A stretch of DNA of 64,000 nucleotides from Cryptomeria japonica (Eukaryota; Streptophyta; Pinopsida; Cupressales; Cupressaceae): assembly GCF_030272615.1 (NCBI RefSeq), contig NC_081408.1, forward strand, positions 615,412,476 through 615,476,475, in the 5' to 3' direction. Shown piece after piece: positions 1 through 11,330 of the stretch. The stretch's first letter is position 1. Every line of letters starts with the position of its first letter. The notes beneath the pieces were generated by a model. The model was not told the origin of the DNA. It saw only the letters and a list, made by a program, of their open reading frames with translations, and made no database searches. The translations under genes and the position numbers were made by a program.

Positions 1-473
1 CATTACATGATATCGATCCATAACTTGGACCCAAATAAATTCACCACGCCAAAGTGATGTCTCCAATTAGTCGAGGCATGAACACAATCACCTTCTACAT
101 CATGAATTCCATCTAAAAGCCACACCAACACCACTTATGCATCATGTCAAAGATTCTTAGTAAAAGCTCTATCGGTAAAACCCTAAACCCTTACTAGTAT
201 AGGCTTACTAGAGTGTATGATAGCATCTGATCATCAAGTCAATACCTATTGACCAAAACATACTCCAGAAACATGCAACATATTAAACCAAACATATTCC
301 ATTGATCCAAACGTGTTAGCAATATCCAACTAATAGTCCCTTATGCTGGTAACACTAGTTCTTCTACTAGTAACCAAAATCTATCTGTCGATAACTAATC
401 ATAAAAACTAGTGTTGACATCAATGAAAAAACATCAATGCAACACATAATCAACTCCTTCATATTGCCCACAC
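1..473. other. Unassigned non-coding sequence at left edge
   Basis: I find no open frame, terminal repeat or recognisable domain here. It directly precedes a decayed gypsy integrase, so it may be a degraded upstream part of that element or an unrelated insertion. Confidence 0.4.
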
Positions 474-1246
474 ATTGTGGAGAAAACTAGGAACCAATCT
501 AACTTTTAGTTCTGCCTATCATTCTCAAACAGATGGGTAGACTGAGGTTGTCAACAGGTCATTAGGCAACCTACTAAGATGTCTGACTAAATAGCATAAT
601 CAGTTATGGGATCTAATCCTACCATAGGAATGGTATGCATATAATGATTTAATAAACCAGAGTAGAGGGAAGAGTCCATTTGAAGTTATCTATCAAGTGT
701 ATCCCAGAGGTATCTATGAATTGAGAGATATGAGTGGAATGGATAGGAGGAGTGCCCAAGGTGAATCTTTTATAGTAGCCATTCATGACATCCACAAACA
801 GGTCAAGGAGACACTTGAGAAGAATGTGGACAAGTATAAGAAGGAGGACTTGAAGTAGTAAGATCTATAATTCAAGGTGGGTGATGAAGAAGATAGGACC
901 ATGTAAAGTGGTTCACAAGTATGGAAATAATGCTTATGAGATTATCTCACCTATATTCAATGTTTTAGATTTGTGTCCCTATAAGGAATCTGATTTTGGT
1001 GGTCAAGGAGAAGATGGAGTTGAAGATGCTGATATGGAATGGGTCAAGGACCTTCCACCTACTCAACCTATGCAACTTGAAGCCATTTTGTACTCAAGAG
1101 AAGTGAAGTGGACAAGGAGGAAAGTTTATAAGGACCACCTAGTCAAGTGGCTAGGACTACCAAATGAATATGCCACTTGGATGTCAGAGGAGGATATAGA
1201 ACAACATGGGGTCTCAGTTGCAGATCTCATTTTATTAGGACCATGA
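474..1246 (+). pseudogene. Ty3/gypsy chromovirus integrase C-terminus plus chromodomain, decayed
   Basis: This is the 3' end of a gypsy pol gene. Conceptual translation from about 474 gives the end of the integrase core, with the SSAYHSQTDG motif interrupted by a stop, then TEVVNRSLGNLLRCL, whose Glu is the third catalytic acid. A GPY/F-like module follows (KIGPCKVVHKYGNNAYEI), then a chromodomain (YKDHLVKWLGLPNEYATW, about residues 85-102 of the open frame 881-1246). Several stops and at least one frameshift lie between 530 and 880; only 881-1246 is open. In chromoviruses the chromodomain guides integration to particular chromatin. The pattern of conserved residues resembles Reina/Galadriel/CRM-type chromovirus pol ends, but I cannot assign the clade. 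The rest of the element is not recognisable upstream. Confidence 0.85.
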
Positions 1247-2130
1247 AATTTTTCCTCTTCGGGTGTATGGTGCAAGAGAACCTATAGTTTAGTTTCTATT
1301 CCAATTATATGTTTGAGTCTTAGGAGTTAGGGGTCATGTCATTTTTATTCTAAGGTCTATGGAGACCATGTGCAATATGATTTTATGTTTTTTAGGTCTG
1401 TATGTCAAATTTGGAGTCATATTTTACAAGTTTGTAAAAGTTGTCAATGTTGTCATCGGGATAAGTTAAACCGATAAAATTTCATTGTAAAAATTTGTCA
1501 AAGTGGTCATTGAGATAGTTATCTCGATAAAAGGGTCATTGGGATAGTTTTTTCTATCAGGATTGGAAAATGTTGTTTAGCCAACTATGGAGGGTTATCC
1601 TAACAGTTGTCCAATTGCCTCATTCAGCTAGCTATGCCAACATAGGGACATCGGGGTAAGTTTACTTTATCGGAATTGCAGAAAAAGGTTACCTCATTGA
1701 TCTTAGTTATTTCAGTGGGTGAAAAAGACTTTAGTTCGGGATTGCTATCCCGACGTCGGTGTCTAGTAGTGTTTTGTCAGTTCGGAATTGTTTTCCAATG
1801 TCATTATTCAAATTGGATTTTTCAAATGTGGAAGTCTAATAGTTAGGGAACCCAAGGGTCTATTATGACCGTGGGAATACATAAATTTGGTATAAATTAT
1901 TAGAAACAATTGAAAAATAGATTCACAAGTGTATTTTGAGAATTTGAATTTCTAAGTCTGATTCTGTAACATAGATTGAAAATTTTGCAATCACCTGTAT
2001 CATATTGAAGGATCATTTTTTCTGCAATTCCTCTATTTCCTACACATATATATTGTTATATGAATTCAATTCGGTTGGACAATAGGCAACTAGGGTTGTA
2101 CCCATGATTTGACAATTCTTCCTCTCTATA
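1247..2130. other. Non-coding, probably 3' UTR/LTR remains of the chromovirus fragment
   Basis: This stretch follows the chromodomain stop and has no open frame. Between about 1490 and 1750 a short phrase resembling 'cattgggatagtt/ccgataaaa' recurs several times in diverged form, which is typical of LTR or UTR sequence. I see no clear polypurine tract, TG start or CA end, and no second copy in the window, so LTR identity is inferred only from position. Confidence 0.35.
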
Positions 2131-2842
2131 TTGCATCACCCTCTAAGTTGTCTACCCAGAATAAAAGCTATTTCATCATTAAGGAGTAGAATTCAAAACT
2201 TATTTGATATCAATACCACATTTACAACTAATGTGAATAACAAAGGAAACAAATTCATTGCTCCTAATCAAAACCTTCAAATTTTTACTAATCCTTTGCC
2301 TTCCCATCATAGTAATGTAGTTGAATCTAAGCCTCTTGCATATTCTCCTGACGACCTTGGTATTGAGTCTAATAATGTTGTGAATGTTGTTGACAAACCT
2401 ACACCTCTTAAGGAGCTATGAATTACCTTTGATCCTAATGAGACTATTGTTGCACCTGATGGCCCACTATATATCATTGTGAAGATCAAAGACAAACTTT
2501 CACGAGGGATTTTCTTTGATCTTGCGTGTATGGTAAATGTGATCACAAAAGAATATATTTATACATTACAATTGCATCAAGTAACATATGATAAATCGGA
2601 TGTAGTGGTTAAGGCGTATGATAGTTTCTCACATCCTACTATTCATTCTATTACTCTTTTCATTGAGGTTGGTACTAAAAGCTTAGATGTGAATATTTAT
2701 ATCATTCCTACATCAGATTGATTTTGTGTGATGTTGGGACATTCTTGGCTCTCTTCCATGAAAGCGGTCCCTTATTCTATTCATAAATATTTAAAATTCC
2801 CTCATAATTGCAAAATCATAACAATCAACCATAGCATGTATT
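2131..2842 (+). pseudogene. Ty3/gypsy retropepsin-like fragment
   Basis: One reading frame runs through this segment with in-frame stops at 2419-2421 and 2719-2721. The C-terminal part reads MLGHSWLSSMKAVPYSIHKY, matching the plant gypsy retropepsin pattern in which MLLGRPW is followed by 'AVPSSLHQKLKF'. About 95 codons upstream, where the family has Asp-Ser/Thr-Gly, this copy reads FFDLACMVNVI, so the catalytic triad residues after Asp are lost. Retropepsins cleave Gag-Pol polyproteins. The fragment ends abruptly at 2842, where the X3 LTR begins; its continuation should lie beyond the right end of the window. It is in the wrong order to belong to the integrase/chromodomain fragment upstream, so I treat it as a separate element. 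Confidence 0.7.
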
Positions 2843-3833
2843 TGTTAGAATCAGAGATCACTGAGAGGGGGGGGGGTGAATTAGTGATCTACCAGAAGTT
2901 AAAACCACAAACTTATTCGTTATCCACTGGTTAACAATTCATAACAGATAAGAACATAAATATTCAACAACAAATGCACAAATCCACAACACCATAAAAT
3001 TTACGTAGAAACCCAAAAAGGGAAAACCCATGGTGGGGCTAGAACCCACAATATTCATATACTATGGCCATGAGTACATAAGTATTACATAGATGGGAAT
3101 ACACTTGTATTCAGGCTCACTACCTAGAGCTCACTGCTTAATTTCATTTTCCCAAAGGGCTACAACCCTCAAGAAAATCTCCCTGACTTACAATTGATTA
3201 CAATAGGAAAGTACAATGATGTGAAATCTTAAATAGTATCCGACTATGCAAAAATGAGTTTCGGTTAAGCTCAGAATCACTGACTGTCTTTGATCTGCTG
3301 ACTACCCTGTTTTGGTCTCAATCAGCTACCAATTGATCTGGAAGCACAGTGTGCACATGAAGCTGTTCTCAATCACATCAAAATGGAACACTACACATAC
3401 AACATCAAAAATCAACCGCCAAAAGGATCTTATATATCTGGTCTTACTAAAAAACAATCTTCTTCATGTCAGCTTCAAGAGATGTAATGTGTAGACCAAG
3501 TCGACATCAATCTCGAATAACCCATAGAACCGGACCAAAACATTATAACCACACACTTCCTAAAGGTCTTTCCAAACACTAAGGTCACAAAAATAATCAC
3601 CAAAAGCACCGTAATTATCAGAGATCATTTCGAATCAAAGCATGTTACCAAAATACCTTGTTTTGCCCTGTTCCACTGATTATCTATTTACCGGTTACCT
3701 CCAACTTCTGGATACAATGAATCATGATCACCATATCAAATAAACATGGAGAGTTTCCATCAATGACAACCCCAAAAAAAAATCAACCACTGGAAGTCCC
3801 CTGAAATCATCGAATGAGTGTTAATTGCTAACT
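2843..3833 (-). repeat. X3 3' LTR (minus-strand element)
   Basis: The segment begins TGTTAGAATC followed by a CTGAGAGGGGGG tract and ends near GCTAAC, just before the ATCTCCCCCTTT polypurine complement. This is the same terminal layout as X2 (35067-35858) and copia-2. Read on the minus strand it is an LTR with a TGTTAG start and a CTAACA end. The 5 bases before it are GTATT; the matching duplication would lie beyond the window, so it cannot be checked. Length is about 991 bp, against 792-827 bp for the X1 and X2 LTRs. Confidence 0.75.
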
Positions 3834-4020
3834 ATCTCCCCCTTTGGCATTGATGGCAACACCTGTGAAAAATGGAGTGTTGAAATCTATAAAAGAAACA
3901 TGTTCACCAGAGGAAATAACAAAATAATTATGACACTCCCCCTTAGATCAATATTCTACCTCACCGAACTGACTATACACTTTATATACCTTTTCACCTC
4001 ATCTCTCCCCCTTTGACAAC
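3834..4020 (-). promoter_or_regulatory. X3 multiple polypurine-tract region
   Basis: On the plus strand three separate TCCCCCTT-type tracts occur (about 3835-3845, 3936-3944, 4004-4014); each is AAGGGGGA-like on the element's sense strand. Repeated polypurine tracts next to the 3' LTR are a known hallmark of Sirevirus-type Ty1/copia elements. They prime plus-strand DNA synthesis during reverse transcription. Confidence 0.65.
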
Positions 4021-5180
4021 AATGCCAAAGATGGGATGTTGGCCAAAACTAATACACAAATAAATAAATTACAAATATTTAAATAAATCGGCATAAGTAT
4101 TCTACAAAAATCCCAAGTGAGTCTCCCACCCACTCTTTAGACTATCCAAAATTTTAATGAATACATTGAATACCGTGGCATAAATCTCTAGCTCTCTCAG
4201 GTTTGATGGTACAGGTCGGGCCATTTCCTTCATACAATCCGCCTTATTGCTTAGCAAGGTATCTTTCCAGACAACAATCAGGTTCCATAGCTCACCCACT
4301 CTCCTTAAAATTTTATCCTCATCAACTTGAAAACTGGAGATCTGATCATTCAAAGTTATGATCTGTCCTTCAATGCTCTTGGTTTGAGTTACATTGGGAT
4401 CAAATGATTGGGAAATACTTGCCAACTTGCCCTAACAATCATTTATTTTCTTATCAATATCAATAATGAACTTGGGAAAAGTGAGACATGATTTGTATAG
4501 TTTACCAGATTTCGATAATGTGTCATAAATGGTCTGCAATCTCTTATTGAATGTCATCCCGTCATCCTCAAACATCTTCAAAAATGTCTGCTTCCTAACT
4601 TTCTTAAATCTTTCCAAAACCTTTTGAGTAGCCGTCTTCTACAAGGAATCAAAATTGTTATTCACATTATTAATCAATTGAATCAATTTACCGAAGGGGC
4701 TGTCCTTTGAATCCAACTATACATTTGTAGCCACCTTCTCCAAAACATTAATAGACATCAAAATTAACTTTTTATCTTAGATCTATAATTTCACCAGGTC
4801 TTGGTTGGCTCAAGCTTGGACTGCAATTACAAGCATAAGATTCTCTGTAGGAGAAAGCTCACCAAGGTGAACTGATCCATCAAGGTTGATCTGTAGTGAA
4901 ATTCCTGTTACCGGAGGAGTGCCAATTGTCGGATCAACTGTGCCTTTGCCTTTGCCCACCTTAACTAACTCAACATCCTTATGCTCACCCCTATCATGAA
5001 TATTAGTCTATACAGGGGCCTTAGTGCTGTCAGTCACCAGAGGATTGTCACCGGTCTCAGCATCAACTATGGTGTTACCTTGGTCATCCAGTTGATCCTT
5101 AGACTAAGTTTCAACCTTCTAACTTCCAGAATCACCTAGCTTGTCTTCTGGATAAGATGATTTGAAGGCTTCCTTGTACA
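4021..5180 (-). pseudogene. X3 ORF2, C-terminal third (divergent, decayed)
   Basis: Read on the minus strand, this segment continues the X-family ORF2 after X1 inserted at 5180/20269. Open stretches at 4432-4617 and 4102-4425 show LYKSCLTFPKFIIDIDKKIN, which aligns with LYKDTCKTNFLIVDIDKKMS of X1 ORF2, followed by a coiled-coil-like heptad region. Upstream (about 4620-5180) the frame is recognisable but carries several stops. Sequence identity to X1/X2 is much lower than between X1 and X2, so X3 represents an older or different subfamily. Function is unknown. Confidence 0.7.
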
Positions 5181-5990
5181 TGTTGGCATATGCACACTCC
5201 AATGAGACATTGTAGGTGATTGAAGGTTTTGTCATTGATGGCAACCTTACAATCCTATGGCACCGGCAAGGCATTACACTACACCGACACTAGCAAGATC
5301 AGACTCTACATTGGCACTTAGACCACCAGCACCGGCAAAGAAAGGAAGCATATCAACATAGAGGCTGATAGGATTTTTGTTATATTGTATTTTGTTTATT
5401 ATTGTAAAATATTTGTAAGCCGACTTGGCATCATTGTAAAATGACTCTTATATAAGAGAGATCATTGTAGAACATTTGAATGTAAGGAAGCAAGATAGAA
5501 GAACATTTTTAGGCGAAATAAGGCAAACCTATTATGTGAATTATAGGTTAAAGGTTTATGTAAGAAGAAGAGCAGAAACTGGTACTGGATCTGGCATTAT
5601 AGATGCTATTCTAAAGCAGTACAAGATACTGGACTTGTATAATCCATCATTGTAAGTCAATGAGACTTCCCTTTGAGCAGTGAGCTCTAGGAAGTTGGCC
5701 TTCCTGCATGTGTAGGACCCTCTTGTAGCAGTAATATTCTCTTATTGGCCAGTAAGTGAATATTGTGGGTCACAAATCCCACCGAGGTTTTTCCTACATC
5801 GGGTTTCCTCGTTAAATCATTATGTTATGGTGTGTTTTTCATGTGGTTGCTTTTAATTATGTTTATTGCATTATTTCTTGCATACCGGTACACTGTTATA
5901 ATATGTTCTGCATGTTTTAAGTTAAGAAATTCATTTCACCAGTTAGATACTAATTCAAACCCCCTCTCAGTATCTATGGGAATCCTAACA
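5181..5990 (+). repeat. X1 5' LTR
   Basis: The 810-bp repeat begins TGTTGGCATATGC and ends GGAATCCTAACA, immediately followed by AT and the primer site. It matches 19442-20268 along its full length with scattered substitutions. Its first 200 bases hold several ACCGGC-like words; a TATA box lies at 5449-5455. Confidence 0.93.
5449..5455 (+). promoter_or_regulatory. TATA box in X1 LTR
   Basis: TATATAA within CTCTTATATAAGAGAG, about 270 bases into the LTR. The same box occurs at 19726-19732 in the 3' LTR and at the equivalent position of the X2 LTR on the minus strand, marking the likely U3/R boundary 25-35 bases downstream. Confidence 0.65.
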
Positions 5991-5992
5991 AT

Positions 5993-6004
5993 TGGTATCA
6001 GAGC
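5993..6004 (+). promoter_or_regulatory. X1 primer binding site (initiator tRNA-Met)
   Basis: TGGTATCAGAGC, two bases after the LTR end. This is the canonical complement of the 3' end of plant initiator tRNA-Met used by Ty1/copia elements to start minus-strand synthesis. Confidence 0.93.
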
Positions 6005-6061
6005 TTGGTCCTCTATTTTTGGAAGCCTAACAGCTTGAGGAAGATCTTGACACCGGCAGAT

Positions 6062-7182
6062 ATGGAAAATCTGATGAAGTAACTAGAAGCAGCGCTTTCA
6101 GACTATGATACAGAAAAATTTAAAACTATCAAACTAGAAGATGATCTAAAAGAAGCTCATGATATTATCCAGGCACTTCAAGAAAATCTTACCATTTCAA
6201 GAAACAAGAGAAGAGAACTTTGTGAAAAGATGCAAAATGAGAATGATGAAAAGGAATCACTTAATGATATGATAAACAAGTTGAAACAAGAGAACATGAC
6301 AACAAAGAATGAGATGCAGGATATGACTATGAGATTTTGTAAAGAAATTGAAGATAGAAAGAAGAATGAAGAAGATTTGACCAGAAGACTAAGTGATACT
6401 ACAAATGAAAACACAAGACTTAGTTATGAAAATGATTTATTGAAGACAGATCTGATGCACACTCAGAATGACTCCAATGAACTGATGAGGCAGAAAGAAG
6501 TCTTAGAAAGAGAACTAGATACTACAAATCAACATAAAGAAAAATTCAAGAAAAGCTCAGAGGAACTTGGTAACTTGCTGAAGAGTCAAAACCTAAAGGT
6601 GGTACTTCTAGAATTGGCTTTGAAGTTGGTGAAAGCTCTGGTACTACAAACACACAGGATCATAGCAAACTGGTAAGGCAACCTAATGCTTATAAATTCA
6701 ATGGAAAATGCTTTAACTGTAATAAGTATGGTCATAGAGCAAATGAATGTAGATCTAGAAATTATCAGAATATCAACACACCCACCGGTCAATGTTAGAA
6801 ATGCAACAAAGTTGGTCACAACTCTGAAAATTGTAGAATGAATGTGATATGTTATGTTTGTGGAAGATTTGGACACCTATCTAATCAATGCAGAACACAA
6901 ACTGGCATAGGTTATGGGAAAGATATTCAGAAGAATAATGTGACTTGTTATGCATGTAACAAGATTGGGCATATTGCAAAATTCTGTAGAAGTAAAGGAT
7001 CATTGACAGACAGCAAAAGTTCTAGCTTGAAAGGTAAAGAAAAAGTTGAAGAGGTTAAGCAAGAATTCTCAAAACAATGGATTAGAAAGTCAGACCTAAA
7101 TATTGTTGGGAATACTCCTCCACTGGTAGAACCAATCAATGATTCACTGATAGGACAGAGTGATGCTTCACCGGCAGGATAG
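6062..7182 (+). pseudogene. X1 ORF1: Gag-like coiled-coil protein with four CCHC zinc knuckles
   Basis: The frame starts at ATG 6062 (the X2 copy starts at the equivalent ATG) and has an early stop at 6080-6082. Residues up to about 180 form a long charged coiled coil (KLKQENMTTKNEMQDMTMRF and following heptads). After a frameshift near 6590 come four CCHC knuckles spaced about 20-30 residues apart: CFNCNKYGHRANEC, a second whose first CxxC is broken by a stop (KCNKVGHNSENC), CYVCGRFGHLSNQC and CYACNKIGHIAKFC. Such knuckles bind RNA in nucleocapsid. The Ser/Thr/Gly-rich spacer and the coiled coil before the knuckles resemble the C-terminal part of Sirevirus Gag. I see no standard copia Gag N-terminal (UBN2-like) domain. 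No protease follows. Confidence 0.85.
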
Positions 7183-7525
7183 AGTGATGCTCCATTGGCA
7201 GGAAGCTCTTCATCAAATTGAAGAAAACTTTCTTGAGGGTTTGGAAATCAATGAGACATATGCTATATTTCCCTCAGTTAATGGTGAGAAGTTGGAAATT
7301 ACTTCTATACCAGCAGACAATGTTAAGTGACTACTTAACTGACATACATTAAATGTTGCAGATGGCAAAATAAACATTATAAATTTATGGTTTTGGCTCC
7401 ATTTCACTTTACAGATATTTCAAACATTCGAAGAGCATGAAATTTGCAGAGCTAAGGGATTTTGAGCAAAGAGGCAAAGCACTTCGGAAATCAATCCATC
7501 CAAAAGGCAGAAAAAGGTATTTATC
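7183..7525 (+). other. X1 inter-ORF spacer
   Basis: Roughly 340 bases between the ORF1 stop and the ORF2 ATG, with no open frame. The equivalent X2 interval (52317-52682) has similar length and sequence, so the spacer is part of the element's design. It could hold an internal start or splice signal, but I cannot identify one. Confidence 0.6.
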
Positions 7526-9888
7526 ATGGCATCCTCATCTGCACCCGAATTCATAGCAAACCCTACAGTAGTCGAGGTCATAAAATGCCCTAGGCCCATA
7601 TTTCAACTAGTTCCCGAGGTAGCCAAGAAAGATGACAATATAGGTGCTTTTTCCCAAATTCCAAAGGGAGTTGTTTTTGCAGAAGATCCCCGAATATATA
7701 TTCATTGCAACATAGAGGAATTAGGAGATGAAGAGATCAAAACAATGTATAAATCTATCATATGTGATAATTCCAGTAATGTAAAACCAGAACATAAAAT
7801 TGTAGAAACCCTAGGATTCACTGAAATCCTCTGCATTCCCAAATTTCCCAAGGAGGTGATTAGGATAGTTTTAAGCAGGGTACATGGTTCATTCTTTTGT
7901 CTTGATTCAGTACACAAAATAACAAAGGAAGCTATGAAATCAGTAACAAGGTTACCTTCCACCAGTAACAGACCAACAAAACCAAGAAGGTCTCCAATGA
8001 CCTAGTAATGAACTTAACTGGTGCAACATCAAACTAAAGGTCTCTGAGAGTTAATGATGTGACTGATATAAATGTGAGATTTGTTAGCATGATTTTAGGG
8101 TACAAAGAAACTCATGCAAATAGACTTAACTCAGTTTCTAGTTTATGCATTAAAAGTGCTTATGACATGGTTAAAGACAATGTGAAAATTGATGTATGTG
8201 AATAGTTAAAAGATGAGTTGATAGATAACTTAGGCAAAATCAAGAAGGATAAGAAAGGAACTTTCAAATTTGGAAATCTACTTGTATGCTTGATGCTACA
8301 CATAACTAAAAAAGTTCCTGGTATTGGCCATAAGAATCTTGGATTTGATATACCAGTAGGAAAATAGTTGATAGACCTATTCAATAGCATGGGTGAGAAC
8401 AAAGAAAAGAACATTCATGACTATTTTCAAGCACTAAAGGTTAGGATGAATAAAAGAATCAGACTATCACAAAAAATTGTCAACAAATACAAGGATGATA
8501 TATGTTTTGTAATAAAAAAGGATGAGATCTGGATGGAAGCAGTCATCCCAAGAACAATCTGGGTAACAAAGATGGGTTATAAGACAGATGATCATATAAT
8601 TGAGACTTATGCTAAAGCACTTCTGGAAGCACCAAATGAACCAAAGGAAGAAATATTTGGTAGTGCTGAGACCATAGAAAAACAAATTCAATCTAAAAAG
8701 AGAGTGAAAAAGGTTGAAGCAGTTGTAAGAAGAGGTTCTAGACAGGCTAAGGCTATTAAAGAAGATGTATTGAAACAAACCGGTATCACTGAGGATGAGT
8801 TAGGAACTCTACAGCCTGAAACACACCTATCACCGGTAGCTACTTCTTCGGAGAGTGACATGCCTGTAGCTTTCAAAAGAGTTGTAAGAAAAAGGGATCC
8901 TTCACCAGCATCCACACCTTCACCTAGAAGGACTAGACAAAAACAACAAGCACTAAGGTCACCGGTTAGAAAGACAACACCAAAGAAAAAGTTGACACCA
9001 AAGAAGAAGAAGACTAAACAAAACTTGGCCCCTCTTGACAAATTGCTATATGAAATCATAGAGGAAGGGAAACTCAAAAACATAGGAAAGGTCTATGATA
9101 CACTGTCAGCAGATGACAAAGAACAAGTTGAAAGCAGTGTTATTTTACACATGGACATCTATAAGAAATTCTTAATGGAAGTAATAGATGATCTACCAAA
9201 TGAATTGTTCAAAAGACTGGAAGCAAGAAGACAAGTTGTTGTAGAGCTTGATAAGAAAATCAAAATTGAAAAGTTACTTGTTGTTTATCTAGTAAACTCA
9301 CCTAAGGAGATACATGACTTAATTGCAGAAGCCAACCAGTCAGTCTCTACTGCACACTATCATATTGCATTAATGGTTGGAAGAGTGAATGAAGTAACAG
9401 AGGAAACAGAAAATGCATGGGACATATTTTTTGTTGAGAAAGAAAAGCAGGAAAAATACAGGAACCCCAAACCAATAAAGGTATATCAGAAGGAGAGAGA
9501 CAAAGGAAAAGGAAAGGTTGGTGGACCTCTGAGTATCAAAGATAAAGATAACTTATCCCCACCACCTCAAATTGCATCACCGATAAAAACTAGTAAAGAT
9601 CAGTCGGCAAATGTGAGTATGGACATAGAGGATACAAATCCTAATCCTGAGGTACTATACACAGTTAATGTTGATACATAAAAGGTCAACATTGTGATAG
9701 ATAAAGAGACAATTGGTAAAATAGATATGGCTAGTGAGCCACCAGCAATTGACAACATTAATAATACAATAAAACAATAGGTAGAGACTCGGATTGAGAC
9801 TAAAACAGAGCAAAAAACAGAGAGACAAGTAGAGCAATAGGCTCCGAAACAAGAACAAGTTCACATGGAAACAGTGCCACCGGAGCAG
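7526..9888 (+). pseudogene. X1 ORF2, N-terminal two thirds (novel protein)
   Basis: ATG 7526 opens a frame whose start (MASSSAPEFIANPTVVEVIK) aligns with X2 at 52316 (MASTSAIEYIENPTIVEVIK). A 1-base loss near 7975 shifts the frame and stops follow; the frame is open again over 8368-9681. Visible parts: a globular region of about 390 residues (motif SRVHGSFFCLDSVHKITKEA, then NIHDYFQALK and MEAVIPRTIWVTKMGY); a basic, Ser/Pro-rich linker at about 8870-9020 with TPKKKLTPKKKKTKQ, likely nucleic-acid binding or nuclear targeting; and a helical region. I do not recognise the family. It has no transmembrane segment or signal peptide. The frame continues at 18317 once the gypsy is removed. Closest copies in the window are X2 (minus) and X3 (minus). 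Confidence 0.8.
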
Positions 9889-10333
9889 CAGGTAGATAGG
9901 ATTCATGAGCATTTAGTAGCAGCACAGGATAGATAGAAGAAGTATGCGGATGCTCATAGGGTAGATTGTCAGTTTTTCTATTGGTGATCGTGTGTTCTTG
10001 AGAGTGCATCCGCGGAAGAGTCCGATCCGTTATGGAAAGGGATCTAATTTGGCGCCTTGGTTTGTTGGACCTTTTGAGATCCTTGAGAGGATAGGACCTA
10101 TTGCCTACCATCTTACCTTGCCACTGAGTCTATCCCACATCCACGATGTCTTTCATGTTTCAGTTCTTTGACCTTATCATCCAGATGTGACACATGTTCT
10201 TGATTGGAACTCTTTGCAGGTTGAGGACGGGCAGCTTTCCATGGAGCCCATGCGCATTCTTCAGCATCAGGATTTGATCCTCAGGGGTCATACCATCGAC
10301 CAAGTAAGGGTCCTATGGGACCCAAATGATGAG
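9889..10333 (+). pseudogene. Duplicated gypsy pol 3' end (GPY/F and chromodomain part)
   Basis: This segment repeats 14150-14590 almost base for base, from AGCAGGTAGATAGGATTC to GACCCAAATGATGAGA. It encodes the integrase tail with the GPY/F module (FVGPFEILERIGP) and the start of the chromodomain (RGHTIDQVRVLWDPNDE). It breaks off just before the chromodomain's TWE motif and joins directly to gag leader sequence at an AGAGAGAG run near 10334. Confidence 0.85.
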
Positions 10334-10389
10334 AGAGAGAGAGATCACCAAGGCGAGGGGAGATTCCAGCTGTCCGAGATCCACCTTCC

Positions 10390-11330
10390 TTGGGTCACAT
10401 AAAGGACTTGATGAGGTCCAATCCTCCTTACTTTGATGGTATGGGTACTGGTCTTGAGGCAGAGACCTGGCTTATCGGCTTGGACCGGTGTTTTTCTATG
10501 TTTCCATACAGCAATAACACCGAGGCAAGATGTGTTATTATGTGTCTAAATAAATTTGCTTCAATCTGGTGGAGATTAGAGGAGGAGAAGATCGGTGTAT
10601 GCATTAACACCATCACATGGGAACTATTTCTAGAGAGATTCAGGGCATGATTTCTCTCACCCCAGTAGAGGCAGACTCGAGCAGATGAGTTTTATGCCTT
10701 GCATCAGTATGGGATGATAGTAGACCAGTATGAGCACAGGTTCTATGACCTCAAGCAATATGTCAGAATTGGTAATGATGAGGCTATGCTTGTCCAACAT
10801 TTCCTAAGAGGTTTGAATGATCGTATCAGTGGAGGTGTGAGGGTATTCGAGCCAGCTTCAATGGAGATAGCCATGGTGAAGGCGAGATTAGTTGAGCTGA
10901 ACCTTAGTCATGCACTTGCTGGTTAGACAGGTGTGCAGATAGGAAGTGCACCTAGCAGTGGAAATAAAGCTTAGGGAAATCAATCCTAGTCAGCTGCACC
11001 ATTTAGAACTCCTCAAGCACTCGCTAAGAGTGGGAAACAATAGTAGCAACAGTCAAAACCAAAATAGTTCCAGGGCCAACAAGGTGGCAATTCTTAGTTT
11101 AAGAAGGGTAGGAACTGGCAGAGGGGCAAACAGGGCCCTACAGGGTAGGCCTCGCAGAGTGCATCTTACGCCCCTAGCCAGGGAAGTTTCTAGCAATCTA
11201 GTGGATCGACAGGTAATAGAGGAGCTTGCTTCTGTTGTGGGTAGTTTGGTCACAGAGCTGCACAGTGTCCTCAAAATGTCCACAACACAGGTAGTCAGAG
11301 GCCAGCAACATATGAATCTACAGTAGGAGA
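10390..11330 (+). pseudogene. Gypsy gag (capsid region), frameshifted
   Basis: Open stretches at 10390-10650 and 10699-10926 (same frame, separated by a stop) give a typical plant chromovirus capsid core: PPYFDGMGTGLEAETWLIGL, then FASIWWRLEEEK, and EHRFYDLKQYV...AMLVQHFLRGL. A frameshift near 10930 leads into 10946-11326, a Gln/Asn/Arg-rich low-complexity region where a CCHC knuckle is expected. A knuckle is faintly visible in another frame around 11229-11280 (AC..CGxFGHRAAQCP-like). The protein would package element RNA. It is non-functional here. Confidence 0.8.

Noticed and set aside
474-2842. Integrase/chromodomain and retropepsin fragments as one element
   Set aside because: Retropepsin should precede RT and integrase in gypsy pol; here it follows the chromodomain after a non-coding gap, so two elements are more likely.
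5993-6004. tRNA gene fragment
   Set aside because: Only 12 bases complementary to the tRNA-Met 3' end, placed exactly at the LTR edge: a primer site.
8688-9083. Minus-strand hydrophobic open frame that could suggest a membrane protein
   Set aside because: Shadow of the Lys-rich linker of X1 ORF2; X2 shows the same shadow at 37562-38047 and the sense frame aligns far better.
7526-9888. X ORF2 as an envelope-like gene, as in some Sireviruses
   Set aside because: No signal peptide, transmembrane segment or furin-like site is visible, and the protein is charged and partly coiled coil.
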